Part shown: positions 11,307 to 21,753 of the stretch, in pieces
Position numbering within the stretch: the first letter of the stretch is position 1
Layout of the letters: each line of letters begins with the position of its first letter
Assembly (NCBI RefSeq): GCF_027595985.1
Contig: NC_073313.1
Span: forward strand, 83,454,494 to 83,518,493
Length of the DNA stretch: 64,000 bases
Source: Sorex araneus
Taxonomy: Eukaryota; Chordata; Mammalia; Eulipotyphla; Soricidae
Direction of reading: 5' to 3'
Notes under the pieces: model-generated
What the model saw: the letters and a program-made list of their open reading frames with translations, nothing else
Databases searched by the model: none
Told to the model about the DNA's origin: nothing
Position numbers and translations under genes: made by a program

Positions 11307-11640
11307 CAATATTAATGGAATTTGAGCAAAATGAAATAAATTAGAAAAAAATTACTGGATGGTTTCATTCATATGGATGATATAAAAACCCCGAAGTAAA
11401 CAAACTGCCAACCATTTAAAAAATAACTATTAGACTTAGTGAAAACCATAATTTTGATAGAACAAAAGAATGGGAAAGGATTTTCTTTTTGTTGTGGGAT
11501 AGAATAAAGGAATGGGGAAAGGTCTTCGTTTTGGTGTGGGATGGTGTGGGAATAAGGTGGTGGGTAGACTGTACCATACATATACAGAGATGTGAGCGTG
11601 TACTCCCAGAATTTGATAGTATTATGAATTAATGATGAAT

Positions 11641-12108
11641 TAATAAACTTATATTAAACATACTTTAGTGGAGTAAGGAAGTGAATATAATATTATGAAA
11701 AGAAAAACTAATTTTACTGGCATGAACTTACTAACAAAATATAACTGAAAAAAATCTTGACATTTCAAATGCATTTCAAAGGAATTTTCATTTTATAAAT
11801 TAAGATTGAAAAAAGATCTGAGTCATTTCAGAAGGAAGCAGTAATAATGCCTGACATCATTTCTAAGTGGATAAATTAACAGAATGGGGAGCTGCCTTTT
11901 AAATTGCTTTTTTGTCCACTTTTTCTGCTGGCCTGACTTGAATCACTGCCATTGCCTGTCCTTGCCTCACAGAAAGATCTGAAGAGGAACATTCTGATCC
12001 TCGTCTATTTGCCCTGCGTCTTTTATTCTTGCAGAGTCTGTTGGAGGCAGAAACATGGGTTTGAATGCTGCTGTGGGATCCTTAAAGGAAACTATTTTCC
12101 ATGAGTAG
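11641..12108. other. No feature recognised
   Basis: Single-copy sequence after the L1; no exon or young repeat. Confidence 0.35.
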
Positions 12109-12450
12109 ATCAATGTTAACAGATTGCATTAAGCTCACTACAATTCTCTGCTTAAAATCTTTGAGAGAGATTCACATGTCCATAACAAACCCACATAATT
12201 TAAGGTCTCTTAGAACTGCCCACATTCTATTTGTCTTCTCTAGGATGGACATCATTCTTTAAGACCCACCTCCACTTTAATTTGAAAACTCTCTTTAACT
12301 AGTCCAGGCCGGGATAACACTCTTTTCTCAGAACTTCCATTTCCTTTTTGGTTCGTATTATGAAATTTTTCTCTTAATTGACAACAGTGCTATTATTTAT
12401 AGTATGTTCTTGCTTCACCAAGTCAGTAGAGGTTTATTGAGCACAAAAGC
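12109..12450 (+). repeat. Possible ancient L2-like fragment
   Basis: The run AAGACCCACCTCCACTTTAATT, the following CTCAGAACTTCCATTTCC and TTCTCTTAATTGACAACAGTG recalls the L2 3' region layout. The match is weak and from memory. Confidence 0.35.
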
Positions 12451-12551
12451 AGTTTTTGAAAGTGATTCTGATTTACTAAGACTATGATACAAGTCTCTGT
12501 ATACAGCTAGTGAACAAGGAATGCTTATTTACTGATCTTTTAAAATCAGTG

Positions 12552-12795
12552 TATCACAGTATCACTGTCATCCCGTTGCTCATCGATTTTCTCTGCGGGC
12601 ACCAGTAACGTCTCCATTCTGAGAGTTGTTGTTACTGTTTTTGGCATATCAGATATGCCATGGGTAGCTTGCCAGGCTCTGCTGTGCGGACGAGAAACTC
12701 TCGGTAGCTTGCCGGGCTCTCCGAGAAGGGCAGAGGAATCAAACCTGGGTTGGCTGTGTGCAAAGTGAACGCCCTACCCGCTCCGCTATCGCTCC
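12552..12795 (-). mobile_element. Class B SINE
   Basis: A full-length reverse-complement copy from TATCACTGTCATCCCGTTGC to CCGCTATCGCTCCA, with both repeat units. TTTTAAA lies near both ends and may be the TSD. Confidence 0.9.
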
Positions 12796-13479
12796 AATAT
12801 TTTAAATTTCAGGATGCTTAAATTTTCTTAAACTTTAGTATGCCAATAAACGTTTGTTAAGTAGATTGTTTTTATTATCCCTATCCCATCCCCATCCATG
12901 GCCAACCAGTTGAATATATGATTTTCTGCAAATGGATTTTGTCTTTGAGTCCTCAGCTTCTAGATTAGTGCCTAGGTCATATTCAATACTCTATAAAAAT
13001 TTTTACATGAATATTCAGCAAAATCATTCAGCAGTTATTGAACACAATTAGACTTGTACTCATTTTGTATTTAATGTATCCCACATGCTTGACCATTATA
13101 GGATTGGAATTGCTAAATAAGCTGTTTCTGCTGTATAGAGTTTTAAATTCAGTTTTATAAGAATAAATATCTTTTAGTGGTACCAAGATATTTGCCCCAT
13201 GCATATAAGCAACAAATTAAATATACTTATAAGCAAAAAAATAAATTTATAAGCAATAAATAAAATAAACAGTGTTAATTAATAGAAACTGTTTAGAATC
13301 TTGTGTATAAATAATTATATATTAAATTGAATAATTGAAAATGTTATACATGACACAAGGACAGTTATGGATAGTTGTGGGCTATTTGGTGGTGATGCGG
13401 TACAGTAACTACATCAGCACCATACACTTTTAACTTGTTTAATCATGTTAACTAAGCTATAATTAAAACACATTTTTGG
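12796..13479. other. No feature recognised
   Basis: AT-rich unique sequence, with AATAAA-rich stretches around 13240-13270 but no gene context. Confidence 0.4.
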
Positions 13480-13644
13480 TTTAGGGGCCACACCTAACAG
13501 TACTCAGAGGGCTAACTCTTAGCTCTTCATTCAGGAAACACTCCTAGTAGTGCTCAGGGGACCATATGGGGTGCTGGGGATCAAATCTGGGTCAGCTGTG
13601 TGCAAGACAAGTGCCTTACCCTATATAGTATCTCTCCAGTCCTT
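13480..13644 (-). mobile_element. Class A SINE
   Basis: TTTAGGGGCCACACCTAACAG to GTATCTCTCCAGTCC in reverse orientation; GTGCTCAGGGGACCATATGG is intact. The tail side is short of T. Confidence 0.82.
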
Positions 13645-13806
13645 AAAAAGTTTTTTAAAAATATGATTTACTGTATGATCTGAAGTTATATTAAATATTA
13701 TTACAACAGTGCTTTAAAATATGAATTTATTTTTGGGTAAAATAAAATATTTTTTTATTAGCAATTTCTCATCAGGTATCATAGTCACTTAAAAAAGGGA
13801 CAATCT

Positions 13807-13930
13807 AGGGACTCCGTCCACCCTTGGAGAAGCACGTGTCCTCCCTTGAGCATCTCTGTCTCTCTCTCTCTCCCACTTTTCCTCCTCTCCACAACTTCAG
13901 AAACCTCCAAATAAAATCTGTTCTACTTTC
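13807..13930 (+). mobile_element. Short polyadenylated retro-insertion of unknown source
   Basis: About 124 nt with no SINE similarity, containing a CT-rich tract (13855-13880) and AATAAA at 13910-13915, then about 15 nt, then an A-run. The flanks AAAAAAGGGACAATCT (13791-13806) and AAAAAAAGGGGACAGTCT (13931-13948) look like an aged TSD. This is the structure of a retroposed transcript 3' end; the parent RNA was not recognised. Confidence 0.6.
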
Positions 13931-13948
13931 AAAAAAAGGGGACAGTCT

Positions 13949-14169
13949 GTAGGAGGATGAACTCCTTTGGAAAATAAAACCAGTCAGTTGTTTTGCTAAA
14001 GTTATGTTTGAAGGAGACACTATGATACCTGATTTTTTTTTAATTAACAATTTTATTGTGGTTTAAGTAACATGTTTACATTAATGTTAGCCTTAGAGTT
14101 TTGATGTAAAAAGTTACTGCACCTCCATTCACAAAAATGTCCAAGACTCTCCATAGCTGGCTATTTAAT
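13949..14169. other. No feature recognised
   Basis: Unique sequence between the retro-insertion and the next SINE. Confidence 0.3.
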
Positions 14170-14310
14170 TGTTTTGGCACCACACCCAGCTGTGCTCAAG
14201 GCTTACTCCTGGCTCTGTATTCAGGGATCATTCCTGGTGAGCTTAGGGGACTATACTGGGTGCCAGAGATTAAACCCCGGTCAGGCACTTCTCCACTCTC
14301 TGGTCCCACG
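14170..14310 (-). mobile_element. Class A SINE, 5' part lost
   Basis: CACCACACCCAGCTGTGCTCAAGG, GGCTCTGTATTCAGGGATCATTCCTGG and ATTAAACCCCGGTCAG are recognisable. The head between B and A boxes is deleted. Confidence 0.7.
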
Positions 14311-15204
14311 TATGACTTTTTGAAAAAATAGTTTTTATTTTATTGGTATTTGGGTAGTATTTTTTGTCTTTTGATATTTATGTGTATTATCTATGGTTGG
14401 TCTTTTAATTGCTTTATAAAATGGAGCAATTTACCTGCCTTTTGAAAGAGATATATTTGATTTATTATCCAGGGAGTATTCAAGGATGGGGAGGCGGATG
14501 CAATGACGCTTTAAAACAAAACCGATGAAAAAGCTCTGCACATAAGCAATGTATTTTTACATTTTACATTTTACATTTTACAACTCTTTCTTGGAGAGTG
14601 AAGTTTGTTTTCCAGAAGATGCTTAAGAAATCATGGTTTCCATCTGCAGTACTGCACGATTCTCATGTGCTTTAGTCAACACCTATTGGTGGGCCACTAA
14701 CCCAGGCGCGCTAGGGAAATAGAACTTGAAGCGAATTTGAAAACTTGAAAGCTTTTAAAACCTTGTCAGCTTGCCAATTCAAGCAGCATGCGGCAGGTGT
14801 GTCATACATTTGTGGAGCCAAGATAAATGGCCGCAAGAAATTCCGAGGTAATACAGATGTAAGGGAAGCTTAAAATGCAAAGAAAGAAAACAGTGTTTTC
14901 ATTGTTTACTCAGGAGGTTGATAAATGCATTTAAAGAAATGACTCTTCAGATACTGCCTTAGGTGCCAAACAGTATCTTTCTGATCTTCTGAACCAAGCA
15001 CTGGCAATGTTTCTACACTGTGTGCTGGCTTGTGCAGGGAAGGCAAATAAGCCGACAAGAAAAGTGGGGCAAAAGTAGTTGCTGCCAGTGGCTCGCAAGA
15101 GAAGAAGGTACCATTTCCATAGATAAATAGGAATTATTTCTTCTATTTCACTGCAAAGAGAGCTTTCAGGAGAAAGGTATGAACCACTTAAAAAGGATCC
15201 CTTT
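14311..15204. other. Unique sequence with a small ATTTTAC tandem
   Basis: No gene recognised. A short run of a heptamer ATTTTAC is repeated about four times at 14553-14582. Confidence 0.4.
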
Positions 15205-15390
15205 GGGGCCAGAGAGGCAGTATAGAGTGTAAAGCATTTGCCTTGCATACGGCCTACTCGGGGTTCTGTCCCTGGCATCCCATATAGTCCCTTGATCACC
15301 GCCAGGAGGGATTTCTGAGTTCAGAGCCAGTAATAATATCCCTTGAGCATCACCGGATGTGGCCTCCCAAACCCAAAATAAACAAAGAAG
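15205..15390 (+). mobile_element. Class A SINE, diverged
   Basis: GGGGCCAGAGAGGCAGTATAG, GGTTCTGTCCCTGGCATCCCATATAG, GATCACCGCCAGGAGGGATTTCTG and GCATCACCGGATGTGGCC appear in order. Confidence 0.78.
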
Positions 15391-15467
15391 GATGCATTTA
15401 ATCTAGTATATATGTAATTTTAATGTAAACGATTTCATTTTTCTATATGTTTTGTCTTTTGTGGGGT

Positions 15468-15562
15468 AGTGTTGGGGCCACACCTGGGGGCACTCAGGGC
15501 TTTCTTCTGTCTCTGTGCTTCAGAATCACTACTGAGTTGCTCAGTACGGTTCTGGGAATCGA
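15468..15562 (-). mobile_element. Class A SINE 3' fragment
   Basis: GTTGGGGCCACACCTGGGGGCACTCAGGG and GGGAATCGAAC in reverse orientation. It ends abruptly before the head. Confidence 0.65.
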
Positions 15563-15621
15563 ACAACGTATTAAATGTATCGACAGTTCTTATATATCAT
15601 CGACTAATAGTCAAAACGAGT

Positions 15622-15742
15622 GGTGGAAAGATCGGGCAGAGGTTGTAGCACTTGCCTGCCTGTGGCTATCCCTGACTAGGTTTCTGGTACTGCATACGGT
15701 GCCCTGAGCACCGCTGGGTGTGGCCCTCAAACAAAACCAGTG
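15622..15742 (+). mobile_element. Class A SINE, shortened
   Basis: GTGGAAAGATCGGGCAGAGG to GCCCTGAGCACCGCTGGGTGTGGCCC; the middle of the element is missing. Confidence 0.6.
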
Positions 15743-16345
15743 TAAATAAAAGTCAAGACTGACTTTATTTTCCAGACAGTGTACTTAAGGAATGTTTCTT
15801 CACATGGTTTAAAGTGAAACATCCTTTGCCCTCACTCCCCACTCAGTTTCATCACACCAGTTGTTGGGCAAAAGCATTCCAAAGATTAACCTGCAATCCA
15901 AAAATATTACCATAAATGATTTGTGAAGTCTATATTCATACTCTGCAAGCCAAGATAAGATCTTGTTGCCATTATGTGAGCAGGAATAGACCATTCTTTT
16001 TCGGAAACAGAACGCTCTGCATGTCAAGAGTCTCAGGTCTTAACATTCCAGTTGGAAAATAATCACCTTTACAGGTCCACTAAATTTGAAACTGACAAAT
16101 TCCCAAAGCTCCGCCAGCCTAGAAGACTGACAAAACCTTCCTTGTGGTCATTATACCACATAAAGGTTAATTTAAGATACTTAAACTAACTTTTGCTGAC
16201 TGGCTTCCCCTGTTTTTAGTTTTGACATTTTAAATTTGAGATCCTGGTGAAAAGCATGATCTGAAGCCTCAAGGAATTTACAGTCTAATAAGCAGGGTTT
16301 GCACTGAGGAAGAATGTGACCCCTATAGGAGTATTATGACAGGAT
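15743..16345. other. No feature recognised
   Basis: Unique sequence with no supported gene. Confidence 0.4.
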
Positions 16346-16490
16346 AAGAGAATGGGTTCTGTTCTATCTGGACTTGAATCGGGGCTGAATCACTTTACTA
16401 GCTACACGAGCCTGTGCAAATTATACTACTTAACTTTTCCATGCTTCCCCCATCTATAAGAGGGAATAGTAGTATCCTCCGCAAGAAGAA
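16346..16490 (+). repeat. MIR (ancient mammalian SINE)
   Basis: MIR core order is visible: GGGTTCTG..., GACTTGAATCGGGGCTGAATC, CTAGCTACACGAGCCTGTGC, CTACTTAACTTTTCC and CATCTATAAGAGGGAATAG. This is the standard 'ACTTAACCT / ATCTGTAAAATGGG' arrangement in eroded form. Confidence 0.75.
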
Positions 16491-16727
16491 TAGCCAAAGC
16501 AGTGAGACTTGTAATTTAGAGGTATTCTTTTTGGAAACTCATTCTCATGCGGTACCATGTGAGTTGTGTTTTAGTGTTTATAGATCATAGTATACCGCGG
16601 GTGGCAAGTTAGAGGCCTGCACTGAGATCAGCGTATCTGCTCTCTACTCTCATTGCTTTATAACTCTTCTGAGAATTTCTTGCCACTGTGCCTTTTAGGT
16701 GCTCATTCAACAGAAGGGATCGTACAA

Positions 16728-16795
16728 GTGTTCAGCATCTAGAACAGTACCCAGCATAAAGTGCATACTTGGTAAATATTCAGTACCGCTCAAGA
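16728..16795 (+). repeat. MIR/L2-type 3' end
   Basis: TCTAGAACAGTACCCAGCATA followed by a TTGGTAAATATTCAG stretch matches the common 'AGAACAGTGCCTGGCACATA ... AATAAAT' end of ancient mammalian repeats. It may be the 3' end of the MIR at 16.35-16.49 kb. Confidence 0.55.
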
Positions 16796-16987
16796 ATATT
16801 ATGGAAATGGTGAGGCAACAGTCTTGAATGTAATTTTGAGAAGGACTCCTAAGTTTCCTACAAAATTGACTGGCTTTCCTTATTTAAGATTCTCAAGAGA
16901 GACAAATTTAAAAAAATGAGATTTGGGGTCAGGGGATCTTGTCTTATATTATGGTTCTTCCACTTTGAAACTTCAAATAAGTGGGAT

Positions 16988-17390
16988 TAGAGAGGTAAAA
17001 TAGGGGGTAAGGTGCTTGCCTGTTATGAGTCAGAATTGGGTTTGAATGATAGCGCAGCAGGTGGGGTGTTTGCCTTGCACGCAGTTGACCCGGGTTCGAT
17101 TCCTCTGTCCCTCTTGGAGAGCTCGGTAAGCTTCCGAGAGTATCACGCCCGCACAGCAGAGCCTGGCAAGCTACCCGTGGCGTATTCGATATGCCAAAAA
17201 TAGTAACAACCAAGTCTCATGATGGAGACGTTACTGGTGCCCGCTCGAGCAAAATCAATGAACAACAGGACGACAGTGCTACAGAGCTACTACCTCATAG
17301 GGTCCCCTGAGCCCCACCAGGAGTGATCCTGGAGCGGAGAGCCAAGAGTAACTTCTCAGCACTTCAGGTTGTGAACACAAAGCAAACACA
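16988..17390 (+). mobile_element. Class A SINE interrupted by a class B SINE
   Basis: The outer copy starts about 16988 (GAGAGGTAAAATAGGGGGTAAGG), breaks at about 17044 after GAATTGGGTTTGA, and resumes at 17286 with CTACTACCTCATAGGGTCCCC through GGAGAGCCAAGAGTAAC to AGCAAACACA. This is the second case in the window of B inside A in the same orientation. Confidence 0.75.
17045..17285 (+). mobile_element. Class B SINE nested in class A SINE
   Basis: ATGATAGCGCAGCAGGTGG, a perfect B box (GGTTCGATTCC), both internal repeat units, GTATTCGATATGCCAAAAATAG, GAGACGTTACTGGTGCCC and GACAGTGCTACAG. Confidence 0.88.
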
Positions 17391-17564
17391 AACATCAGAT
17401 AAGCAATTTAATTTCTATGAGCCTTATTTCATTGATATTTGGGGAGTATTCCCCATGCTTTCGAGAATTTTTAGAGCTCCAATGATCAATGAAATAAATG
17501 CACGTGAAAACCAAAATAGAGTTCAGAGTCCAAATGTACTAGGAGGAAGTAATAACTTTTAGGG

Positions 17565-17690
17565 CAGGGGAGGTATACACACCCAAACCTGATTTGATCC
17601 CTGGCACTACATGGTGTTCCCTATAGTCCCTGGTGCACTGCCAAGTATAATCCTGACAGCCCACAAGCACCGTCTTCCTGGCCCTGATGG
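17565..17690 (+). mobile_element. Old class A SINE remnant
   Basis: TGATCCCTGGCACTACATGG, TGCACTGCCAAGTATAATCC and nearby sequence resemble the B-box-to-middle part of class A. The head is lost. Confidence 0.4.
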
Positions 17691-17936
17691 TTGCCACAGT
17701 ACATGGCCTGAGCAGCATCGCATCCTCTGATCCACTCCCTGATTGGCTGAATATCATCAGGAGTGGCCTCTGGGCACTCGGGAAGCCCTTCCAGAGTAGA
17801 AATAGTAGCGTGCATGTCCCATTTTAGAGGATTACAAACCATAAAGAGCACAACTGTATTCCCTAATCCACATCTAAGGTAGAGACTATAAGGCTGTACT
17901 GTTTCCCCTAACAAAATTGAGCTTAAAATGATAGGG

Positions 17937-18084
17937 GTGGGCTGGAGAGAAACAAAGGGCTGATTCACATACTTTGCATTCCAGATACTTGGGTTCAACC
18001 GGGGGTACCACATGTCCCCCAAGCTCCACCAAAAGTGACTGCTGAGCCCAGAGGCAGTAGCCCCTAAGAGCCATCAGGTGTGGC
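17937..18084 (+). mobile_element. Class A SINE, diverged
   Basis: TGGGCTGGAGAGAAACAAAGG, TTGGGTTCAACC, GTACCACATGTCCCCCAAGC and ATCAGGTGTGGC appear in order. Confidence 0.65.
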
Positions 18085-18260
18085 AAAGCTAAAGGTGGAG
18101 TTGCTGAAGGGGGCGTTGCTGGAAGAGGGGTGGAGCTGAATGCAGGGGCGGGGCGGGAGGAGGGGCAGAGCTGGTTGGGGGGCCCGGTTAGCAGAGGGGC
18201 CTTAGGTGCTGTCTCAGACAATGCTAGCGGAGTTGTGGAGAAGTGGTCGGGCAAAGGGGA
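18085..18260. repeat. GC-rich G-tract patch with Sp1-type box
   Basis: A GC-rich island about 175 bp long directly 3' of a SINE. It contains GGGGCGGGGCGGG at about 18146-18158 and imperfectly repeated GGGGYGGAGCTG/GGGGCAGAGCTG units. It is too short and CpG-poor to call a CpG-island promoter; repeat-derived expansion is likely. Confidence 0.5.
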
Positions 18261-18330
18261 CAGTTTGGCGGGAGCATATGTGAGGTTTAAAGTACATGAA
18301 GGAACCCCCTCAAGTTGCAGCATGGGATGA

Positions 18331-19009
18331 GAGCTGAGATGGAGAACTCTCCATCTTTGTGTCAGCTCTCCTTTGAAGATGTATTTAGCTGATCGGAGCC
18401 AGCCTCCACAACAGTTCCAATCTAATGATTTGTTGGCTAGAACTGTTTTGAGGAATTGGCCAGAATCCCATCAGAGGTTACAGGCCAATTTTAAAACGGA
18501 AGAAGATTTCTTTTCCCTTCTTGATTTTACATAAACGGTTCTGGCCAGACTCCAATTCCTGTTTGTGCTTTTCATTTGTAAAGTTCAAAACTCAAATTTA
18601 TTATTTACTACTTGTTTCTGTGCTGGATGAAGCTCTGCAGAAAATTTTCTAGTCCCTCGCCATTTATATTATGAAAAAACATGCATATGAGACTTACTTG
18701 GATATGTAATATATATAGTAACCCAGTATATATCCCTTTTTAGTTAATTTCTCATTCTAATTTGTTCTGGCAGCCTATGCGGATTAGTTGTAGAATGCAA
18801 TTTTAACATACCTTTATAAACCACCCAAAATGGCAGAATGTGCTCTCTGAGGGTACTTTCCATAAAACATTAAAATCACTCATGGTTAGTGTAGTAATGA
18901 ATAGTACGGCACAGAATGTATGAAAAATGAATTTTCTTTTGAAAGTTACTAGTGTTACTACTTAAGAAGTTTTTTTTGAGTCATTATGTAGATTACTAGG
19001 GATCCTTTT
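18331..19009. other. No feature recognised
   Basis: Unique AT-rich sequence between the GC patch and the next L1. Confidence 0.4.
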
Positions 19010-20033
19010 CTTTTTTTAAAATTTTTTATTAGTGAATCTCCGTGAGGTACAGTTATAAACTTATGGACTTTCATGTTTGCATTTCAGTCATACAGTGATT
19101 GTTTACATCCCTCCACCACTGCCCATTCTCCTCCACCAATGTTTCCAGTATCCCTCTCACCAACTCCATCCCAACCCCCACCACCCCGCCCTGCCTCTGC
19201 AGCAGGGCATTCCCTTTTGTTCTCGCTCCTTTGGGGTATTGTAGTTTGTAATAGAGGTATTGAGTGGCCAGCATGTTCGGTCTATAGTCTACTTTCGACA
19301 CGCATCTTTTAACCTGAGTGGTTAACTTCCTAACATCCTCTACTAGGTGTTCCCTTCTCTATCTCAGCTGCCTTTTCCCCCAGCATGTGAAGCCAGTTTC
19401 CAAGCTGTGGGGCAGACTTCCTGGTTATTATCTCTATTACTCTTGGGTGTTAGTCTCCCATTCTGTTACTTTATATTCCACAGATGAGTTTGATCTTTCT
19501 ATGTCTGTGTCTCTCTTTCTGACTCATTTCACTCAACATGATACTTTCCATGTTGATCCACTTATATGCAAATTTCATGACTTCATCTTTTTTAACAGCT
19601 GTATAGTATTCCATTGTATATATGTATCAAAGTTTCTTTAATCAGACATCTGTTTTTGGGTACTCTGTTTTTTTTTTCCAGATTTTGGCTATTGTAAACA
19701 GTGCTGCAGTGAACATGCTTATGCAGGTGTCATTTCTACTATACCTTTTTGCCTCTCTGGGATATATTCCCAGGAGTGGTAATGCTGGGTCAAATGGGAG
19801 CTCAATTTCTAATTTTTTGAGAATCGTCCATATTATTTTCCAAAAGGGCTGAACCAGTAGCCATTCCCACCAGCTGAAGGACAATCCCTTTCTCCCCACA
19901 TCCACACCAAAACTGGTTGCTTTTGTTCTTTTGGATGTGGGCCAGTATCTGTGGTGTGAGATGATATCTCATTGTTGTTTTGATCTGCATCTCCCAAATG
20001 ATTAGTAATGTAGAGCATTTTCTCATGTGCCTT
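19010..20033 (-). mobile_element. Truncated L1, 3'UTR plus ORF2 end
   Basis: Starts with the complement of the tail (TTTTTTATTAGTGAATCTCCG), then the C-rich 3'UTR complement around 19105-19200. ORF2 end follows: TTTCATGACTTCATC near 19575, TTGGCTATTGTAAACAGTGC near 19685, CCAAAAGGGCTGAACCAG near 19840, to CTCATGTGCCTTTAAGAAA. It covers more ORF2 than the copy at 6.0 kb. The frame is broken. Confidence 0.88.
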
Positions 20034-20109
20034 TAAGAAATTTTTGTGTCTAACGAGGACCTAGGAGAAACGTTGGGTTAACCAAACTCATTAATGTTCA
20101 GGCCTTTTG

Positions 20110-20880
20110 AGGAGGGTTACATATCTGTAGATTTAAAAATTGCAACAACTTTATTGACAAAAATGAATGTACTGTTCAATTCACCCATTGTAGTATATAC
20201 TTAGTGAGTGGGTTTCAATATATTTTTAAGGACTGTGTAACTATCATCACTGTCTAATTCCAGAATATATTTCTCATTCCCCCAAAGGAAATTTATGCCT
20301 ATGAAATATTCCACTTTCTCCTCTGCCCAGGCCTTAGATATCATGAATTTGCTTTCTAACTCTATTAATTAGTCTTTTCTGGGAACCTGACATTAATAGA
20401 ACCAGCCAGTGGGTGGACTTTTGTGATTGGCTTCTTCCACTTAGCATGTTATTTATGCTCGAGTTTACATAAGTGCAGTATGTGTTAGGATTTCATACGT
20501 CTTAGTTGTGGAATACATTCTACTTTATGATACATTTTATCCATCTTTTGATGAACACTTGGGTCCATTCATCCGCTCAAGGAACCTTGGTTGTTTCTGT
20601 CCCTTGGGTATCATGAATAGTGCTGCTATGGACTTGGATATGCAAGTATCCCTTCGAGACCCTGCTTTCAGTTCTCTGGGGTTGAAGGCTAGGCTTGGTT
20701 GTTCTAGGTAAAGTTATTAATAACATTATAAGGCACTGTCAAACTGACAGCTACAGCACCATTTCATATTCCCATCAAAATTTCTGATGGTGCCAATGTC
20801 TCCAGTTTATTTTTTATATTATTATAACCATCCAAATGGGTGTGGAATGGTATTGCATTGTAATTTTTTATTTGCACTTT
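20110..20880 (-). mobile_element. Ancient L1M-type fragment
   Basis: Plus-strand landmarks of an antisense older L1 3' end: AACTTTATTGACAAAAATGAA, CTAACTCTATTAATTAG, TTTTGATGAACACTTGGGTCC near 20536, TGAATAGTGCTGCTATGGAC near 20613 and CAAACTGACAGCTACAGCACCA near 20739. The 3'UTR differs from the younger L1s here. Confidence 0.75.
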
Positions 20881-20916
20881 ATTATCATCTTATTTTAAAA
20901 AATAAGTCTATGTATA

Positions 20917-21240
20917 CATCATCATCATCATCATCCCATTGATCACTGAATTTCTTGAGCAGTCTCAGTAATGTCTCCATTTGTCCTAGCCCTGAGATTT
21001 TAGAAGCCTCTCTTTACTCGTCCTTCCCAATGATGCCGCATTGGAGGCTCTTTTAGGGTCAGAGGAATGAGACCCAGCGTTGTTACTGGTTTTGGCATAC
21101 GAATACACCATGGGGAGTTTGTGAGGCTCTCCCATGTGGACAGGAAACTCTCGGTAGCTTGCCAGGTTCTCCCAGAGGAAGAAGTAGGCTATAAGATGTT
21201 GCTTCCGGGAGCTTGGTTTTAAGTCTCTGGATGTTGGCCT
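20917..21240 (-). repeat. Composite repeat containing the class B SINE body without its tRNA head
   Basis: Begins with an (ATC)n run. It then shows class B body landmarks in reverse complement (CCCATTGATCACTGAATTTCTTGAGC, CAGTAATGTCTCCATT), an insert of about 100 nt absent from class B SINEs (21 kb region, GTCCTAGCCCTGAGATT to GACCCAGCG), then TTGTTACTGGTTTTGGCATACG and ACTCTCGGTAGCTTGCCAGG. Where class B would enter the tRNA-like head, the sequence continues as AAGAAGTAGGCTATAAGATG. It may be the parent family of the class B body or a diverged relative. Confidence 0.6.
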
Positions 21241-21470
21241 TTGGTGTGATTACATGGCGCCAGGGGCAGCCCATGGGTATAACCGCCTAGCTGCCGGAAA
21301 GTGGGAAATCTTGGCAGAAGAGGCCCAGTCCCAATCCGAGCAGGCTTGGAGGTCTCAGCCCCGGGTCCCACACACCTGGGTTCCTCTGCCTGTACCTCCA
21401 TGCATGAGAAATTTCCCTGACAAATTTAGGTATGTAGAATAGGATTCCATATGGAGCATATTGCAGAAGT
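21241..21470. other. GC-richer continuation of the composite repeat
   Basis: CATGGCGCCAGGGGCAGCCCATGG and AGGCCCAGTCCCAATCCGAG do not match any SINE or L1 in the window. Its GC content and its position directly after the composite repeat suggest the same element. Confidence 0.35.
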
Positions 21471-21570
21471 ACCCCCAAAACAGTAAGAGGAGTCATAGGT
21501 CATAGAATATCTGCATGAAAAGTCTGTGGTTTGCTACTTCGGCCTTTAGGAATTCTTACTCAGCATTCTT

Positions 21571-21738
21571 TTTTTTTGGGGGGGTCACACCCGGCGATGC
21601 ACAGGGGTTACTCCTGGCTCTGCACTCAGGAATTACTCCTGGCGGTGCTCAGGGGACCATATGGGATGCTGGGGATCGAACCCGGGTCGGCCGTGTGCAA
21701 GGCAAACGTCCTACCCTCTGTGCTATCTCTCCAGCCCA
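21571..21738 (-). mobile_element. Class A SINE, young, with 15-bp TSD
   Basis: T-run and GGGGGGGTCACACCCGGCGATGC through GATCGAACCCGGGTCGGCC to GTGCTATCTCTCCAGCCC. TTACTCAGCATTCTT is duplicated at 21556-21570 and 21739-21753. Confidence 0.96.
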
Positions 21739-21753
21739 TTACTCAGCATTCTT

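Larger units (their letters stand above)
10012..11640 (+). mobile_element. L1 ORF2/3' fragment in sense orientation, split by four SINEs
   Basis: L1 ORF2 end motifs appear in order: AACAGATACTTTTCCAAAGAAGACA near 10090, CATGCAAATCAAAACCAATGA near 10324, GGGAATGTAAATTGCC near 10442, ATAATAGCCAAAACATGCAA near 10810, TACTACTATGCTATCAAAAAGG near 10896 and a degraded 3'UTR to about 11640. The coding frame is destroyed by substitutions and four class A insertions. Confidence 0.8.

Noticed and set aside
13807..13930. Solo LTR of an endogenous retrovirus
   Set aside because: The AATAAA and CT-rich tract are suggestive, but there is no TG...CA boundary or U3-like promoter, and the A-run after the signal fits a retroposed RNA better.
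18130..18330. 66-codon frame in the GC-rich patch as a small gene or CpG-island promoter
   Set aside because: The frame follows G-rich repeats, CpG content is low, and no splice or poly(A) context supports it.
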